64,000 bases of DNA, taken from NCBI GenBank assembly GCA_002286855.1, contig NRSV01000013.1:1-64000 (forward strand), given 5' to 3'. Below the pieces are notes generated by a model. That model was not told where the DNA came from. It worked only from the letters and a program-made list of their open reading frames with translations, and did no database searches. Shown here in pieces: positions 31,549 to 43,714 of the stretch (position 1 is the first letter of the stretch; every line of letters starts with the position of its first letter). The position numbers and the translations under genes were made by a program. This DNA is from Bipolaris cookei. Lineage: Eukaryota; Ascomycota; Dothideomycetes; Pleosporales; Pleosporaceae.

Positions 31549-32754
31549 TTATATGAGGTGAGAGGCTCCGTGGCGGCGGTGGAGGTGAGCGCGAGGGAAG
31601 TGGAGGGATCGCTTCTTGACTGAGGCAACGACAGCACCACCAGTGCAAGACATGCCGTTGGCCAGGGGTTGGGCAACCACACATCCGTGGTTGCAGAGAC
31701 CGAACTGGCTTGTGCCAATGCAAACGACTGCGCCATCGTTGTCGCATGGAGTGCAGTCACCATTGCCAGAGGGTGTGTTTGTGCTGTTTTCAGGAGTCTC
31801 TGGAGCAGGGCTGAGGGCAGGCGGCTGAGGAGTACTTTCGGCGGGTTGTTGAGGGGCGGTGATAGGCTTGGAGACAATGGGAGTGGGCGTGGGCGTGGGC
31901 GTGGGAGCTGGAGAAGCACCAGGAGCGAAGATACCACCGTTGTTGGCAGGAAGGGAAACCAATGGAGAACTGGCAGCAGGAGTCTTGTCTCCTGCGGGTT
32001 GAGACGCCTCAGGCTCAGTGGGGGTTCCAATCTTGCCGTTACCAGCACCCATCTTCGTCATCTTAGCACATCCGGAACCCGACAGGGTGTCGCCCAGTGC
32101 AGCGCCGTTGCCCTCGATGAGGTTCTTGCCTGGCTCTGGGTAGACAAAGTCTTCATTCTCTGCAGTGCTGCACTCGGTTGCAGGTAGGTTGGCAACGAAC
32201 ATGTCTGGGAGAGATGCGAGGGCCTCAGCGGCGCTTGCGGTGGCACGTTTGGTAGTGGCGCTTCCGACCTGAATGGGTGCGCAGTTCATGTAAAACTCGC
32301 GGTTGCCGACCTTGTTAATCCAGGTCCAGGCGAAAGTGTACTGACCATCGGGAATGTTTTCTGGCATCTTGACAGGGAAAGTAGCAGCTTGAGTGCCTTC
32401 TGGGTTTTCGGGCAGATTGCCAGAAACATTTGAGGGACATCCGCCAACAACGCTCTCAATGACCTTCCATTGAGATGATTCAGATGGCTGTTGGTCAGTA
32501 GTAATGGAGAACTGGCACGAACCGCCGCCGTGGACAGCAGAGCCCAGGAAGGAGACCTCCTGAGTCTCACCGGCGTTCCACTGGTTCATCTCAGTGATGT
32601 CGTACACACCAGGACGTTGTTTGCAAGGGAAGTCGGCGGGCTCCAGGGGGGAACTGTTGAGAGTGTCGAAGCCATAAGGCTTTGGGTGAGCCATCCTCAT
32701 GTGAGCGGAGGCGCTGGCGGCAAGCGCCATGAGAAGGGTGGTTTTGGAGAACAT
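31549..32754 (-). CDS. AA11-family lytic polysaccharide monooxygenase with C-terminal X278-like module
   Basis: Secreted copper enzyme; characterised AA11 enzymes oxidatively cleave chitin. One exon, 401 residues. A 17-residue signal peptide ends in ASASA, and the mature protein starts with His, as required for the copper histidine brace. The second brace His is probably in SAVHGGGSCQ (about residue 81). Cysteines and the YMNCAPIQV strand are AA11-like. From about 240 a Pro/Thr/Ala-rich linker (including a run of alternating Pro-Thr) leads to a C-terminal domain of about 60 residues with six cysteines (DGAVVCIGTSQFGLCNHGC), which resembles the X278 module. Likely role: remodelling its own or other fungal chitin. 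Confidence 0.9.
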   Translation of the reverse strand: MFSKTTLLMALAASASAHMRMAHPKPYGFDTLNSSPLEPADFPCKQRPGVYDITEMNQWNAGETQEVSFLGSAVHGGGSCQFSITTDQQPSESSQWKVIESVVGGCPSNVSGNLPENPEGTQAATFPVKMPENIPDGQYTFAWTWINKVGNREFYMNCAPIQVGSATTKRATASAAEALASLPDMFVANLPATECSTAENEDFVYPEPGKNLIEGNGAALGDTLSGSGCAKMTKMGAGNGKIGTPTEPEASQPAGDKTPAASSPLVSLPANNGGIFAPGASPAPTPTPTPTPIVSKPITAPQQPAESTPQPPALSPAPETPENSTNTPSGNGDCTPCDNDGAVVCIGTSQFGLCNHGCVVAQPLANGMSCTGGAVVASVKKRSLHFPRAHLHRRHGASHLI

Positions 32755-35424
32755 GTTGGTGTATGAAAGAATGAGGTGAGAAAAGGCTATTCTCTATTGA
32801 AAATCGCTAGACCAGCTGAGCGACGGAATAAATGTGTTTCTGGGTATCTGAAATGTGCTGAGCGAGGCGGGTTTGATATGAAGAAGAGCAGTAGATTGTC
32901 AAATCTAGTTCTTCAGCAACGCGCAGTGATTGTAAAGAATGTGATCTGCCACAGGCAGGATGGAACGAAGAAGCAAAAGGAAGAAAGAGAAGTCTTGGTG
33001 TTTGCTGTAGTAGCTGCTTGTGAGAGGAGAGTTGAGACGAAACGCTGCTGGGTTAATATATAACTCTCATGTCGTCTGCGCGTACAGCTAGCCTCAGTCG
33101 GTGGCGGCCGAGGAGGGTCTCATACGGCAGCACTAGCAGCTGGGAGCCACTGTGCCGGCGGATCATCGTGAAAAAGCATAGGCTATTCGATGGAGCAGGG
33201 TGTCTGTTGCAACGACGAGCATGGCTGTTCGGTTAGTCTCCCCCCTGTGGTTTAGCGGGAGGGTGTGGACGCTGGAAAGGTGGTGTAACCATCAGTGTCG
33301 GCAACTAGCGACAGGCACCAACCCATCGCGATTGGCTCTGCGGTGATGACAAGGCAATTGTCCATGAAACAAAAAGAGCGGAGTATGGCTCGGGGGGGCA
33401 GGTATTGGTGCTGTCCTCTAGTCAGGGGGCCACCATCAGGTTTGAGGTCTGTACCTGCGGTTTGCAGGTTATGCAGGGGCAGGTGGACTTTGTGGCCTAT
33501 CGATAACGCCAGGGCTAGCGTTGGCGTCGCGCGGCGATCACTAGCCAAATCTGAAACGACATCCACCTTCTGTGAGGCCTGCTCTTGCATCCCTCATTGG
33601 TCCACCTCCTCATCTCCACGCCCGCTCTTCTTCCACATTTTGCTTGTCCGCCAGCAAACCACGTAGCACACTGGCGGCTTTTTGTCGTTAGCCACCGTCT
33701 CATAACCGCCCTATGTGTGTGCGTATGTGTAGGTGAGTGTACCATGGGCGCAAGCACGCCTGCTCGCGTCCAGCCACGATGCCTGCCATGGCACTGCGAC
33801 CACCTTTTCCCTTTGATTGCAGGCCTCGCCCGCCAACAGACCCCATCAATGACATACAAACTTCATGCATAACATCCCTGGTATATCTCGTCATGCGCAA
33901 GGGTCTTTTTTTGGCTCGCCACAGCTGAGCCTCCTATGCCGTGACAGTCGGCAGCGGCAACGGCGTGGAGATCTGTGCAAGGTACACAGGAAGTAGGTTG
34001 CTAATCTGGTCTGTCGGCGAAATGCGACTGTCATGGCCTTGGTGCTCGCACGGCTGCGCCACATCGTGTCCGCTTGCCTGACGTCGGCATAGGCGAGCGG
34101 AAGGATTGCGATCTGAATACCGGCCGTGTGGCTGTGGCCGCTCGCCGCCGGTGGGCTGTAGCCTCGTGGTAGCCTGGGTCATGTGGCCCGGGGGCCGCGA
34201 CCCTATGGCCTCGCTTCTCTCGCTACCCGCCACTCGTCACCTGCTTGCTATGGAAAGGTGCGCCGTCGTCTGCCAGTCGTCGACCCTCCCCGCCCATGAT
34301 TGGGCATTTGTCAACTACAGCTCGTTTCACTATATCGCCCGCACCCAAGGAACTCGCACGGCAATGACTAGCAAACAATTACACAATACCCGCCTCTCCT
34401 GTCTCCCAAAGTTGATCAGTGGGGACTAGACGTGGCCTATGGAGCTTGGTTTCGGATGCTCCGCGAACAACGTCCACTGGCCAATCGACCCTTAGCCGAC
34501 ACCAGCAAAGACGACGACGATGACGATACTGACAAAGCTCAGAGCGTCAGCTAGAGCCATGGCCACCGCACTGTCCATCAGAACTTTCCCACGCTATTAG
34601 TCGCCCTCTTATCCCTTCAACAGACGTGTGTTGGGTCATAGCCGCCGAACGACAAGCAGCCGCATTGCTAGTCTTGAGCTACAGCATGCAGGAGTGGACA
34701 AAAGCTTTCAAGCACAACAGCTACGCATACTACTACCCCCTTCGGTAGGTTTGACGGGATTCCAGAACTTTTTCAGAATGAACTCAGGGATACAACCTGA
34801 AGTGGTTGAGGGCTCCGGTAGCCAAACTTCGGCAAATGGCAGCTATCTTCACTACTCGGAAAATACTGCAAGTTCACTTTTGATTCAGACTTTTCAAAGC
34901 GCCACTTTACTTCTCCTTGGCCTTTCGGCAATGTTACACTTCTGTTGCCGTTGGCCTTCTCAATCGCCCCGGAATGTCATCTTCCATGGGAAATTGGCAT
35001 TATCGCTCGCTGTCTCAATAGGTGCAAACATCCGCTCTTAGGTTTTAACCCCATGTCGAACGGCATACTTAGCTACAACTCGGTTGAAGGTTTAGCACAT
35101 TAGCACATGTCCCGCATCCGACTTGTGAACGTCAGTGTGCATGTTCCTCCTCGGCCCCTTTAGACGTGGACATTGACTAGTCAATGGTGCTATTCTCACG
35201 ACAGCTCCGAGTAATTTCCATTGGTGCGGAAAGAGTTCTCCGTTTGGCCCCAGTTTCCCCAGGTGCTCGGGATTGATACTCTAGAAACATTGCATACAAA
35301 AGCATGGCTGCGTCAGCATAGTAGTGTTTCAAGAACACGGAAGATGTTGAACACAGGAAAAGAAATGCAAATAATATGAAATATAGCCTATTTTACTGAT
35401 CAATTGGGGCTTCTAAATTAAGCA
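32755..35424. other. 2.7-kb intergenic region
   Basis: The largest gene-free gap in the euchromatic part. Many short frames exist, but none has a recognisable domain, good start and splice structure. The end next to 32754 is the LPMO promoter. No transposon, tRNA or repeat was recognised. It could hide a lineage-specific or non-coding transcript. Confidence 0.45.
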
Positions 35425-38400
35425 TCAACTGCTTAGGCCCCTCCGCCAAGAAGCAACCTTTTTGTCGAACCAAGTAGCTTTCGACCTGACTCTCACAAAC
35501 GGTGTTTTCTCAATGCCGATATGAACTCTCCCGTCACCACCGCCAATGAAACTCCCATATCCGTACCTCGCATCCACGTTCTCAAGATGTTGGGCTCGGC
35601 CTCTCTTGTCAAGATACGACGTCCCCCGCATATCCAGAACTGCTGCACTAGCGGCGAACAGGGCAATCAAAGAAGCGATCGATGTGGGCAACCGTGCGAG
35701 ATATCGGCCAGGTCGACGCATGTACACCATGATTGCAACGATGGTATAGGTGCACAAGATGACCTCGGAAATGACAAACATTGGCATCGACATGAAGAGG
35801 CGTGTTTCTGGCTCTATGCGCCAACCTTCTGATGTCGGTGCGTTCTGAGCTTGGTTGGGTATCAACAACTTGTCTTTGTTGGTTCCCATCCAGATTGCAA
35901 ATAGAAAGGAATATGCCTTGTTCAAGGGGCCTTCTATGTCTCCAAATGTGGGCAGCCCTTGTGTAGGATCGATCAAGCGGCTGTTGTTGGTAACATGACT
36001 GATGAAGTAATTGATAAAGCCGTCGGCGAAGCTGTCATTGTGCCATACAGAACTACTGGTCATGAACAAGTACCTGTTAGATTGGCCAATAAGGTTGATG
36101 GGATCGTTACTGAAGGTTTCCGTTGGCACCTGGCTATTCACTATCACATCCTGTGCTTTTTTCAACAATCGACCACTGGAGTCGACACTGACTGTTGCAA
36201 AGCCTGTCGTTAATTTCGGCCGACAATGAACAAAAGCGGAATTTTGCTCATTCAGTTCCCTTGCCTTGAAGCTTCCACAGGAGCCATTGCGATCTCGGAG
36301 CCATCCCAGGACAACTGATCCCATGCATACTTCTGCATCGGCCTGAGAAGCATTAGCGGTTGGACCCAACACGAACACAAGCTCAGCTGCACTTGGTCCG
36401 GTAACACAATTATCTTGTGCGGTAGATATTGGGCCTTCGCGCATATAAACCTCGGTTCTAGTGCATCGCACGGCTTTCCCAGCGTCAGATATGACGGTGA
36501 TGTTAACAGAAGGTCTGATGGAATTGCTTCCTGGGCTCTCTTCAAACAAGCCAGCTTGGAATTTCTCGTCGAATTTGAGACTGCTACACGTGAGCTTCGC
36601 GCCGATGCTCCTTGTCCTAGCTTCCACGCCACGCCCAGATGTGGCATTGGCCCCCTCTGCAAGAAACGGTAGGTAGAACATTGTTTCGTCAGTCCATGCA
36701 GGTAGCGGAGTACCTCGTCTGAGGTGCGAGTCGGCAACCAAGAATTGATCCTCTCCATTACCACCTTGGTAAGCTCCAGATGCCTGTAATGCGCCAAAGG
36801 TTTGGCCACCTATAGGACCTATGGTGCCATCGATTGGGACAAACTTGAAATCATATGGTGGATTAGTAGTTGCAGTGTATCGCATGTCGATCGTGGTCTG
36901 GTTGAACAGACCTGCCAGGCTTACTGCAAGCAGATTCGCGAGTAAAGCCATTATGCAAACTACGGCAAGGACAAAATGTCCTGATTTCAGAGCTTTAAAA
37001 ATGACGAGCTGTGGCGGAAGAGAGCTGTAGTTGAGATCGATTGACTTTTTCGCAGGTGCGTTGCACGCCTGGAGTTCCTCAATCGGCTGCAGCATGCACA
37101 GTAGACGGTTGAAAAGAAGCCATATTGGTTCGATGAGCGTTGCTATCGCAGTGGGTATGTAATTCTCCAATATGTTCTGTACGATCGTGTTGGAAGAAGG
37201 GAGGGGTAGGCCTGCCTCAGTCAGCGCTTTCAAATACTTCCGATTTAACGTTGATAAATCTTACCTTGCAGTCGAGCCTTGGCGAATATGACAGTGAGAA
37301 CGACTACCAAAGCTATAAAAATGCTAACCAGTGGACCAGCAACCCACAAGCTAAACTCAAAAGGTCTAACAGGTTTCGCAATGTCGGTCAGTTTGTCGCG
37401 GCGTTGTGCTGGGGGTGGTGATTGATTAGTACTACCGATGACTACAGGATAACTACCCAGTTCAATGAGACTGCTTATGAGTTTAGCGAAATATACACCT
37501 TATTTAATACTAAATGAAACATACCCAATCGAAGATCCGTCGTCGAGGAGCTTATATCTTTTTTGGCCAAGATGCTTCTCTATTTCTTCTTCTTTGCAAC
37601 AGTCCAATCCTTCTACGTCGGCTAGCAACAGTTCGTTATCAGCGACCATGGACATGATAGCGGCAATAGTACTCGGATTGGAGTGAAGACATTTTTCACG
37701 AGTAACCGACAAGTACAGCAGCGCAATGGCCGCCACGGATATGACTCCAAGAAAGCCCTCGACGATATAAACAAAAACTGGCTCAACCAAGACAGCTTCT
37801 GTGGTGTCCACTCGTCGCCCAGTAACTTTATCAATGGTGCGAAAATCTTGGTCCAACACATCCCTCATCGCGCGTGCGAACATCAATCTGTAACCATCCG
37901 CGTAGGATTTGGCGAGAACTTTCCAGTCCAGGTATTCTTCTATGGGACGGTTGCTAACACTCAATACTAGACCCACCATTGCGTGCACCACAGCCGCACC
38001 CTTGGGGCCGCTGCTCAGACTCAAGTTCGTGCGGGCGATGGGATCATAGTATTTCGGCATCGATTTAATCGGTAATATATCGCCCCTCACTTCGTTCGAC
38101 GGCGAGTAGCTAGTGATAAGCTGCTCCAAAAAAGTCATGTTGAAGATGTCATCCTGGAGCGGTTTCTTCTCGCCAACGTGGTCGACTTTTGTAGGCTCCA
38201 GCGTGACCGCGTCCACGGTGGCTATCACGTCCTGTTGGTAATAGGTAGGCCAGCAGTAAATTGCCGTGACATTCTGAACGGGATCCGTATCCTTGGCTTT
38301 GTTGCGCTGGATCGCAGCATAAAACGTTGTGCTGTTTGTCTTCGGACAGTATGTATCTAGCGAGTAATCCGCATAGCCAAACGGATTCGAATAACCAACA

Positions 38401-39446
38401 TACATGGCAGTGAACTCTTTATTCCGCAGTATGGACGAGCCCTTGTGCGCCTTATTCGGACCAACAGTAAGGTTTCCATCTAACCCCATCCTGAAAGAGC
38501 ATCCGGTGGAACTGTTGGCAATGGCCCCGTTACCAAAAGGACTAGGACTCATGATGGCAGGCTCACAGTACAAATCCAAACTATACATTGTCGTCGGCGC
38601 CGCCCAATTGCCATACGGTACAGTTTTATTATCAGTTTTCGAACTAGGTGTTGGTCGGAACGGTGCGAGCGTATAATTCCGGCCCATATACTGCGTAAGC
38701 GTCTCATTCAGCACCGCAATGCCATATGTCGACTGAGCAAAGCGCAGCGTCAGCGTCGATGCCTGATCACTAGCAGGCACAAATGCTGTTGAGCGGTCAA
38801 ACGGCAAGGTAACGTTGCGAGTGATCGAGCGCGTAGAGAAGATACCGGCTTGTGTAGGCACTAATCCCCAGGTTACCAGAACGACTGCGAATGAAGCCCA
38901 GAAAACAGGCCAATGCTTGTCTCTAGCTGCTTTGATCGGGACCAGGGGGAGAAAGTCGAAGGGGTACTTGAGCAGTATCGAGTCCTTGCCCAACGCACCG
39001 TTTTCCTTGCTGAGCTGGTAGTATGGCTCCATGCGTTTGGTCTCCAGGTCGATCCATGCCCAGTACATGCTAAACATTATAGCAACAATAGTTGGAAAAT
39101 ACAAGTATAGGAATGTCCGGCTCAAGGATAAATCGCTGATTCTCGGTGCGAAGATTATGCCTTGGTTTTTCTGGCTCCTGATCAGTAGTATTTGGACTAC
39201 AGCGATTAAAGACCAGCATATTAGTATTGTTAGGATTAGCACTGGTGCGCGGAGTGCAGCTGGTTTCCATCGTTTGAGAGCTGTGCTTTTGTCAATATCT
39301 GCTTGAGATGCAATATATAGCGAATACGACGTACACTGATCTTGTGAACTGCGTCTTGAAAATATTGATACCAAAGCACCCGGTTTCTTCGGTCGAGCAG
39401 CGTCAGCGACGCTTGGTTGCGCTACGGATGTAGCACTAGCATCCAT
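35425..39446 (-). CDS. DUF3433 multi-pass membrane protein
   Basis: Three exons: 39446-37525, 37431-37265, 37211-35425, giving 1291 residues. The start is ATG 39446 (MDASATSVAQ); the frame further upstream begins with TTG. The protein has two similar halves, each with hydrophobic helices, then a large region with N-glycosylation sites and paired cysteines, then another helix. The first half starts with RWKPAALRAPVLILTILICW, and the second has KALKSGHFVLAVVCIMALL. This is the layout of the fungal DUF3433 family, of unknown function, probably at the plasma membrane or in endomembranes. The linking exon of 167 nt codes a helix (FEFSLWVAGPLVSIFIALVV). Splice sites were chosen to keep the frame; the acceptor at 37432 is less typical. 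Confidence 0.85.
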
Positions 39447-40058
39447 TGTGAAAGAAAAACGGAAGAAAAAAACAGTAACAACCAATGAAACAAAAGAACA
39501 CAAAGAACAGAAAAATCGTATAGCAAGATACTAGGAGTTGAATTGATACAATCTACATGTTGACACGATAGGTACTTATTTGCAGCTCAGTGTAGCATAA
39601 GCGCCCCCAAATCTCGAGGCGCCTGCTGCGGCGCAGTAACGTATGTGGACCAATGGTTTAGCGACAACGTTCCTCATGTAGCCTAGAGCGATGCCGTCGG
39701 GAACACAGCGATTAACGTTATCTGTCTACTGTCCAATACGATTGCAATAACGCAGCAGCAAGTGGATACAGGCTTTCCTTTTTCAAGTAACTATGCAGGT
39801 GCGGGTGGCTTTGCTGGCAACAGGTGTGACGATCCCGGTGTTGTCTGTGGTCTTGGCATTCGGGGCAGACAGCCTTGCGATACATAGGAATGATGTAAAC
39901 GGGACTATGGGATGCGTTTGATGAGCAATTTATCGAGATATTGACAAGAGGTGCAACTGTTGTAACTGAGACAAAGCTTGATGTGTTAACGGAATGCCCC
40001 GACTTCGCGTCTCCTGCAATATGGTTAGCTGTTTCGAGTACAAGGCTTTTATATACCC
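39447..40058. other. Intergenic
   Basis: Contains the DUF3433 promoter side and the 3' side of the next minus-strand gene. A minus-strand frame at 39718-40068 overlaps the end of that gene but has no recognisable domain. Nothing else seen. Confidence 0.45.
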
Positions 40059-41163
40059 TTACCACCACGCCCTAAAGTTCACGGTCGAGATGTCAATACT
40101 CAGATCTTGGAGGACACTAGTATCTAGATGGCAGTCGTAGGGCCGAATAGTACCGTCTTTCGGTTCTTCCTCAGGCTTGAAGGGCACCATGTTGTCGAGC
40201 GGCAATCCCATGATATCAGCAAAAGTCTGGCAGATTTGCCATTTAGTCATCTGGTCTTCTGAGCTAAAGTGAAGGATATTGGGGAATTCACAGGTTCTGG
40301 TAAGGTTGTCAGCAATGACTAAACAACTGTATGTGAAGTTTCCACTACTTACGCGTTGGCGGGATCCAGATATAGCTTTGCTATGTCACGACATACTCTG
40401 CCGACATCTTGAGTGTTGGTAGGATATCGGAGCGCATAGTCATCGACCTGGATCTTGGGCTCCCCTTCACCTATTTGCTGAGCGTTCCATAGCTGCGACA
40501 TGAGTACGTTGACTGCGCTTTCCTTGGGCTCGTCACAGGCTCCGTAGAGGACAGGAACTCGCAGGACAACGACTTTGTTCTTTGCATTGGCGCTTTTTGC
40601 AACATCAAGGACAGCTTGTTCGCCTTCCAGCTTGGTCTGGCCATAACTAGCAATGACTGTTAGTCTAATCTGGACAATACCAAGCCACTGCATCAGCAAT
40701 TCACTTACATATTGGGCGGGTTCGGAGTAGCGTCGACCTTGTAAGGAGCCTCGCCTGGACGTCCGGGGAAGACATAATCAGTGGATATGTAGATGAGGAA
40801 GATGCCTCGAGCTATAGTTGCTTCGGCCAAGGCGCGACTTGACTCCACATTGAGCGCTCTTGCTGCTTCCGGATTTGCAGTGCATGAGTCTGGAAAGCGA
40901 TTTGCAGCACAATGGACCACAACACAGGGTTTAGCGTTGTCTAGTGCCTTTTCAATCTCTCCCTGGTCTCGAATGTCGAGTTTGATGACATTGGGTGCAG
41001 TTACGCGGTTCAAACCAGTGCCAACAGACTCCCAGCCATCCAGAAGGAATTCTCGCTGCACTTGACGTCCGAGCAGACCACTGGCTTTGTCTTGGGGTCA
41101 GCCAGCAGCGTAAGACTTGTCAAGGCTCGCTTTACCTCCAATGATTAATGCCGACTGCGACAT
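40059..41163 (-). CDS. MAT2B-like NAD(P)-binding protein (RmlD/extended SDR family)
   Basis: Four exons: 41163-41136, 41084-40709, 40646-40353, 40296-40059, giving 311 residues. The Rossmann motif IIGASGLLGRQV is made by joining exon 1 (28 nt) to exon 2. VVHCAANRFPDSC, STDYVFPGRPGEAPY and the SDR motif YGQTKLEGEQ (catalytic Tyr-x3-Lys) follow. The family contains the regulatory beta subunit of mammalian methionine adenosyltransferase and bacterial dTDP-4-dehydrorhamnose reductases. In fungi the substrate is generally unknown. The ATG is divergent from the CFIm25 gene, 240 bp away. High confidence in the fold, moderate in function. Confidence 0.85.
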
Positions 41164-41403
41164 GCCTCAACTATCGCAACGCAGCACAACTATGAGGATT
41201 TTCGACTGTGTTTCCCGATGAGAGAGTTGCGCAAGTTTGGAGGCTTGAGATGTGCAGTTGAAAGTGACTGGGGAAGGGAAGGGCCGGGGCGCTATCACGT
41301 GCTAGCGAGACGCCCGAATCCCTGCAAGCTCACCGCGACGGCTCAACTGTCGCGAAGTACCTGTGTCTTGCATCAATCGCAACAACACTCCACCACCACA
41401 ACA
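41164..41403. promoter_or_regulatory. Short divergent promoter, MAT2B-like / CFIm25
   Basis: Only 240 bp separate the two outward-facing start codons, so both promoters and leaders must overlap here. A CACGTG E-box-like palindrome lies at about 41296-41301 (ATCACGTGCT). No TATA box is clear. Confidence 0.45.
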
Positions 41404-42389
41404 ATGTCGACAATAGTAAAGGAAGCTTCCCAAAGCTCATATCCGTGAGTATTTCCGTCATCATGGCATAACCACATTCATCTAATACAGACAGCCCCGT
41501 CATTCCTAAGGACTTTAATGGAAACCAGCCAAAGACGATCCGTCTGTATCCTTTGAGCAATTATACTTTCGGAACAAAAGATGGCCAGCCAGAAGAGGAT
41601 CCCTCTGTCCTTGCGCGACTGAAGCGCCTCGAAGAACACTACTCGGAACACGGCATGCGACGAACTTGCGAAGGCATATTGGTCTGCCACGAACACAACC
41701 ATCCCCACATTCTCATGCTACAGATTGCAAACGCCTTCTTTAAGCTGTAAGTATCTACTGGAGTGTCATTCACGCACTGCAAACGTTAACTATTATGGCA
41801 GTCCTGGCGATTACCTCCGCGCTGAAGATGACGAGATTGAGGGTTTTAAGGCGAGGCTGAACGAGCGCCTTGCACCGGTCGGCACGCAGTTCACAGGAGA
41901 GGGCGTCAATGACGAATGGGTAGTTGGGGATACACTGGCGCAGTGGTGGCGTCCCAACTTTGAGACCTTCATGTACCCCTTCATCCCTGCCCACGTTACC
42001 AGGCCCAAGGAATGCAAGAAGCTCTACTTCATCCAGCTTCCCCGCAGTAGTATGTTCAGTCCTACCTTTGGTCGGAGTAATTAGATTGCTAACCATGTGC
42101 AGAGGTCCTCAGCGTCCCAAAGAATATGAAGCTCCTCGCCGTCCCCCTCTTCGAACTGTACGATAACACCGCTCGCTACGGACCCCAACTCTCAGCAATT
42201 CCACACCTACTCTCCCGGTACAACTTCGAGTTTGTCGATGAGCAGGGCAATGTCGCAGCATGCACACCTGGTGTAGGCCCACCAGAGGGATACCGTCCAC
42301 AGACCAAAGTTCTGGCAGGTGGAGATGGTGAAGATGTGAAGATGGAGCAGAATGGAGATGGGACTGCTAGCGACATCACGCTCTCGTAG
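41404..42389 (+). CDS. Cleavage factor Im 25-kDa subunit (CFIm25/NUDT21)
   Basis: Nuclear pre-mRNA 3'-end processing factor that binds UGUA upstream of poly(A) sites. Four exons: 41404-41444, 41495-41746, 41802-42049, 42103-42389, giving 275 residues. The family signature is strong: TIRLYPLSNYTFGTKDG, then the degenerate Nudix fold (RTCEGILVCHEHNHPHILML) that binds but does not hydrolyse nucleotides, PGDYLRAEDDEIEGFK, WWRPNFETFMYPFIPAH, and FELYDNTARYGPQLSAIPHL. The Glu-rich C-terminal tail of about 30 residues is a fungal extension. The exon 2 acceptor is the second of two close AGs; the first would give an early stop. Confidence 0.95.
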
Positions 42390-43282
42390 AAGTTTACCAG
42401 CGTCTTCCTAGCTTTCTCTCTCGTTCATACTTGTTTATACTTGGTGTTAGGCGTTACGACAGCGCACAAGGCAATACCAGAGGTTCCACAACAACCAGAC
42501 TCCAGTGAATGAGTCGATGGTTTTCGCAGATGGTAGAGGGGTTGCTTCCAACCGAAACAGGTTGAGAGGATGTATTATTTGGATCGGGGTTTACTGCTGA
42601 TGCGAACTTCCTCTTCATTAGGTAAATGAGAAATGTAAATGACGATCAGAAATGAGTTTGGAGACGTTAAATGATACGCTAATTACTTTTTGAGCCCTGT
42701 TGCCCAAGTCACTGATGTGCTTCCCATAGGTCGGAGTGGGACCTTATCCAAGATGAACCCTGTTCAATCTCACCTCAGCTAAGTCTAGTCAAGAAATGGG
42801 ATCTCTGGATTTCCTATGGCGGTAATTTCATGGCTCGCAGTCTAGAATTCGCAGTTGTAAGTATCCTTTTCCAGCGTCATCATGCTCAGTATACGATTGA
42901 TTCTCTGGCGCAGCATTCATCTCTCCTCACTTAGTGTATCATGACATCCTCGAGTTCACATCTCCTCTCTTTCCTGCGTCACAGTTCCCAGCCATAATTA
43001 ACAAATCGTGTTCAACATCTACCAGTCCCTGCTTGGTGATGTATTATAAGACTTCCTGTTTGTCCCCCTGTGACTCTCTTCAGTTTCTCCAAACTCCACA
43101 CCAGAAACACTCATCTTTCTCCCAAGGATTGAAGGCTTTCGATACCACGAGAAGCTTTCTTCCTACCAAAATCAAACACCAAGGCACACTCCGCCACTCG
43201 TGTCACGGTACCTTCTCCCACACCCTCCCCCCTTTCCACCCATCTCAAACTAACCCAACCCAGCCTCAAACCCACCATAACT
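42390..43282. other. Intergenic
   Basis: CFIm25 3' UTR and the promoter of the small secreted-protein gene. A pyrimidine-rich stretch at about 43040-43280 precedes that start codon, as often seen in fungal leaders. No other gene recognised. Confidence 0.45.
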
Positions 43283-43579
43283 ATGCACCTCCTCAAACTC
43301 CTCTCCCTCACCCTCTTCATCACTCTCAACTTCCTCTTCAAAGACAAAACAAAATACCACTCCCGCCCTGTCGCCGAGCAGCAGCGCTGCATCGACTACT
43401 GCTACCGCGCCGGCCGCGCCGACGTGCTGCACATAAAGATGGCGTGCGCCGCATGCATGGAACGCATCCACAACAGCGTCTGCTATGATTGTGCCAAGGC
43501 GCGGTATCTGGCCTTGCCGTATAAAGAAGAGTATCAGCAGTGTTGGAGGTGCTACAAGTATGCGGGGTGGAATACTTGA
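43283..43579 (+). CDS. Small secreted cysteine-rich protein, 8 Cys in four close pairs
   Basis: A 98-residue frame from a good ATG. Residues 1-19 are a hydrophobic signal peptide or anchor. The rest has eight cysteines at 36, 40, 55, 58, 67, 70, 87 and 90: one CX3C and three CX2C pairs. That regular pairing fits either disulfide knots or two zinc sites. The mature part is rich in Tyr, Ala and Lys/Arg. I recognise no family. A microsatellite lies just downstream, and a second secreted-protein gene faces it 380 bp away. An effector or other secreted role is a guess from size and Cys content; a chance frame is unlikely given the pattern. Confidence 0.55.
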   Translation: MHLLKLLSLTLFITLNFLFKDKTKYHSRPVAEQQRCIDYCYRAGRADVLHIKMACAACMERIHNSVCYDCAKARYLALPYKEEYQQCWRCYKYAGWNT

Positions 43580-43665
43580 AGGGGGTTTGATTGCGGAAGG
43601 GACGAGCAGAATTTGTGGGGATGTGATAGTTGGTGTTGGGGATTTTATATTAGGGGCGTTTTCTA

Positions 43666-43714
43666 ATTTTTATTTTTATTTTTATTTTTATTTTTATTTT
43701 TGGGGGGGGGGGGG
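43666..43714. repeat. (ATTTTT)6 microsatellite followed by 13 G
   Basis: Six perfect copies of ATTTTT (43666-43701) run straight into a run of 13 G (43702-43714). It sits in the 3' flank of the small secreted-protein gene. Such tracts are length-variable and hard to sequence, so the exact count may differ. Confidence 0.9.

Noticed and set aside
33295..33666. Overlapping long frames on both strands in the 2.7-kb gap
   Set aside because: No domain, no codon pattern and both strands open together, as GC-rich sequence often shows.
39447..39503. Upstream extension of the DUF3433 protein
   Set aside because: The longer frame starts with TTG; the first ATG is at 39446.
41491..41494. First of two acceptors for CFIm25 exon 2
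   Set aside because: Using AG at 41490 leads to a stop after a few codons; AG at 41494 restores the conserved frame.
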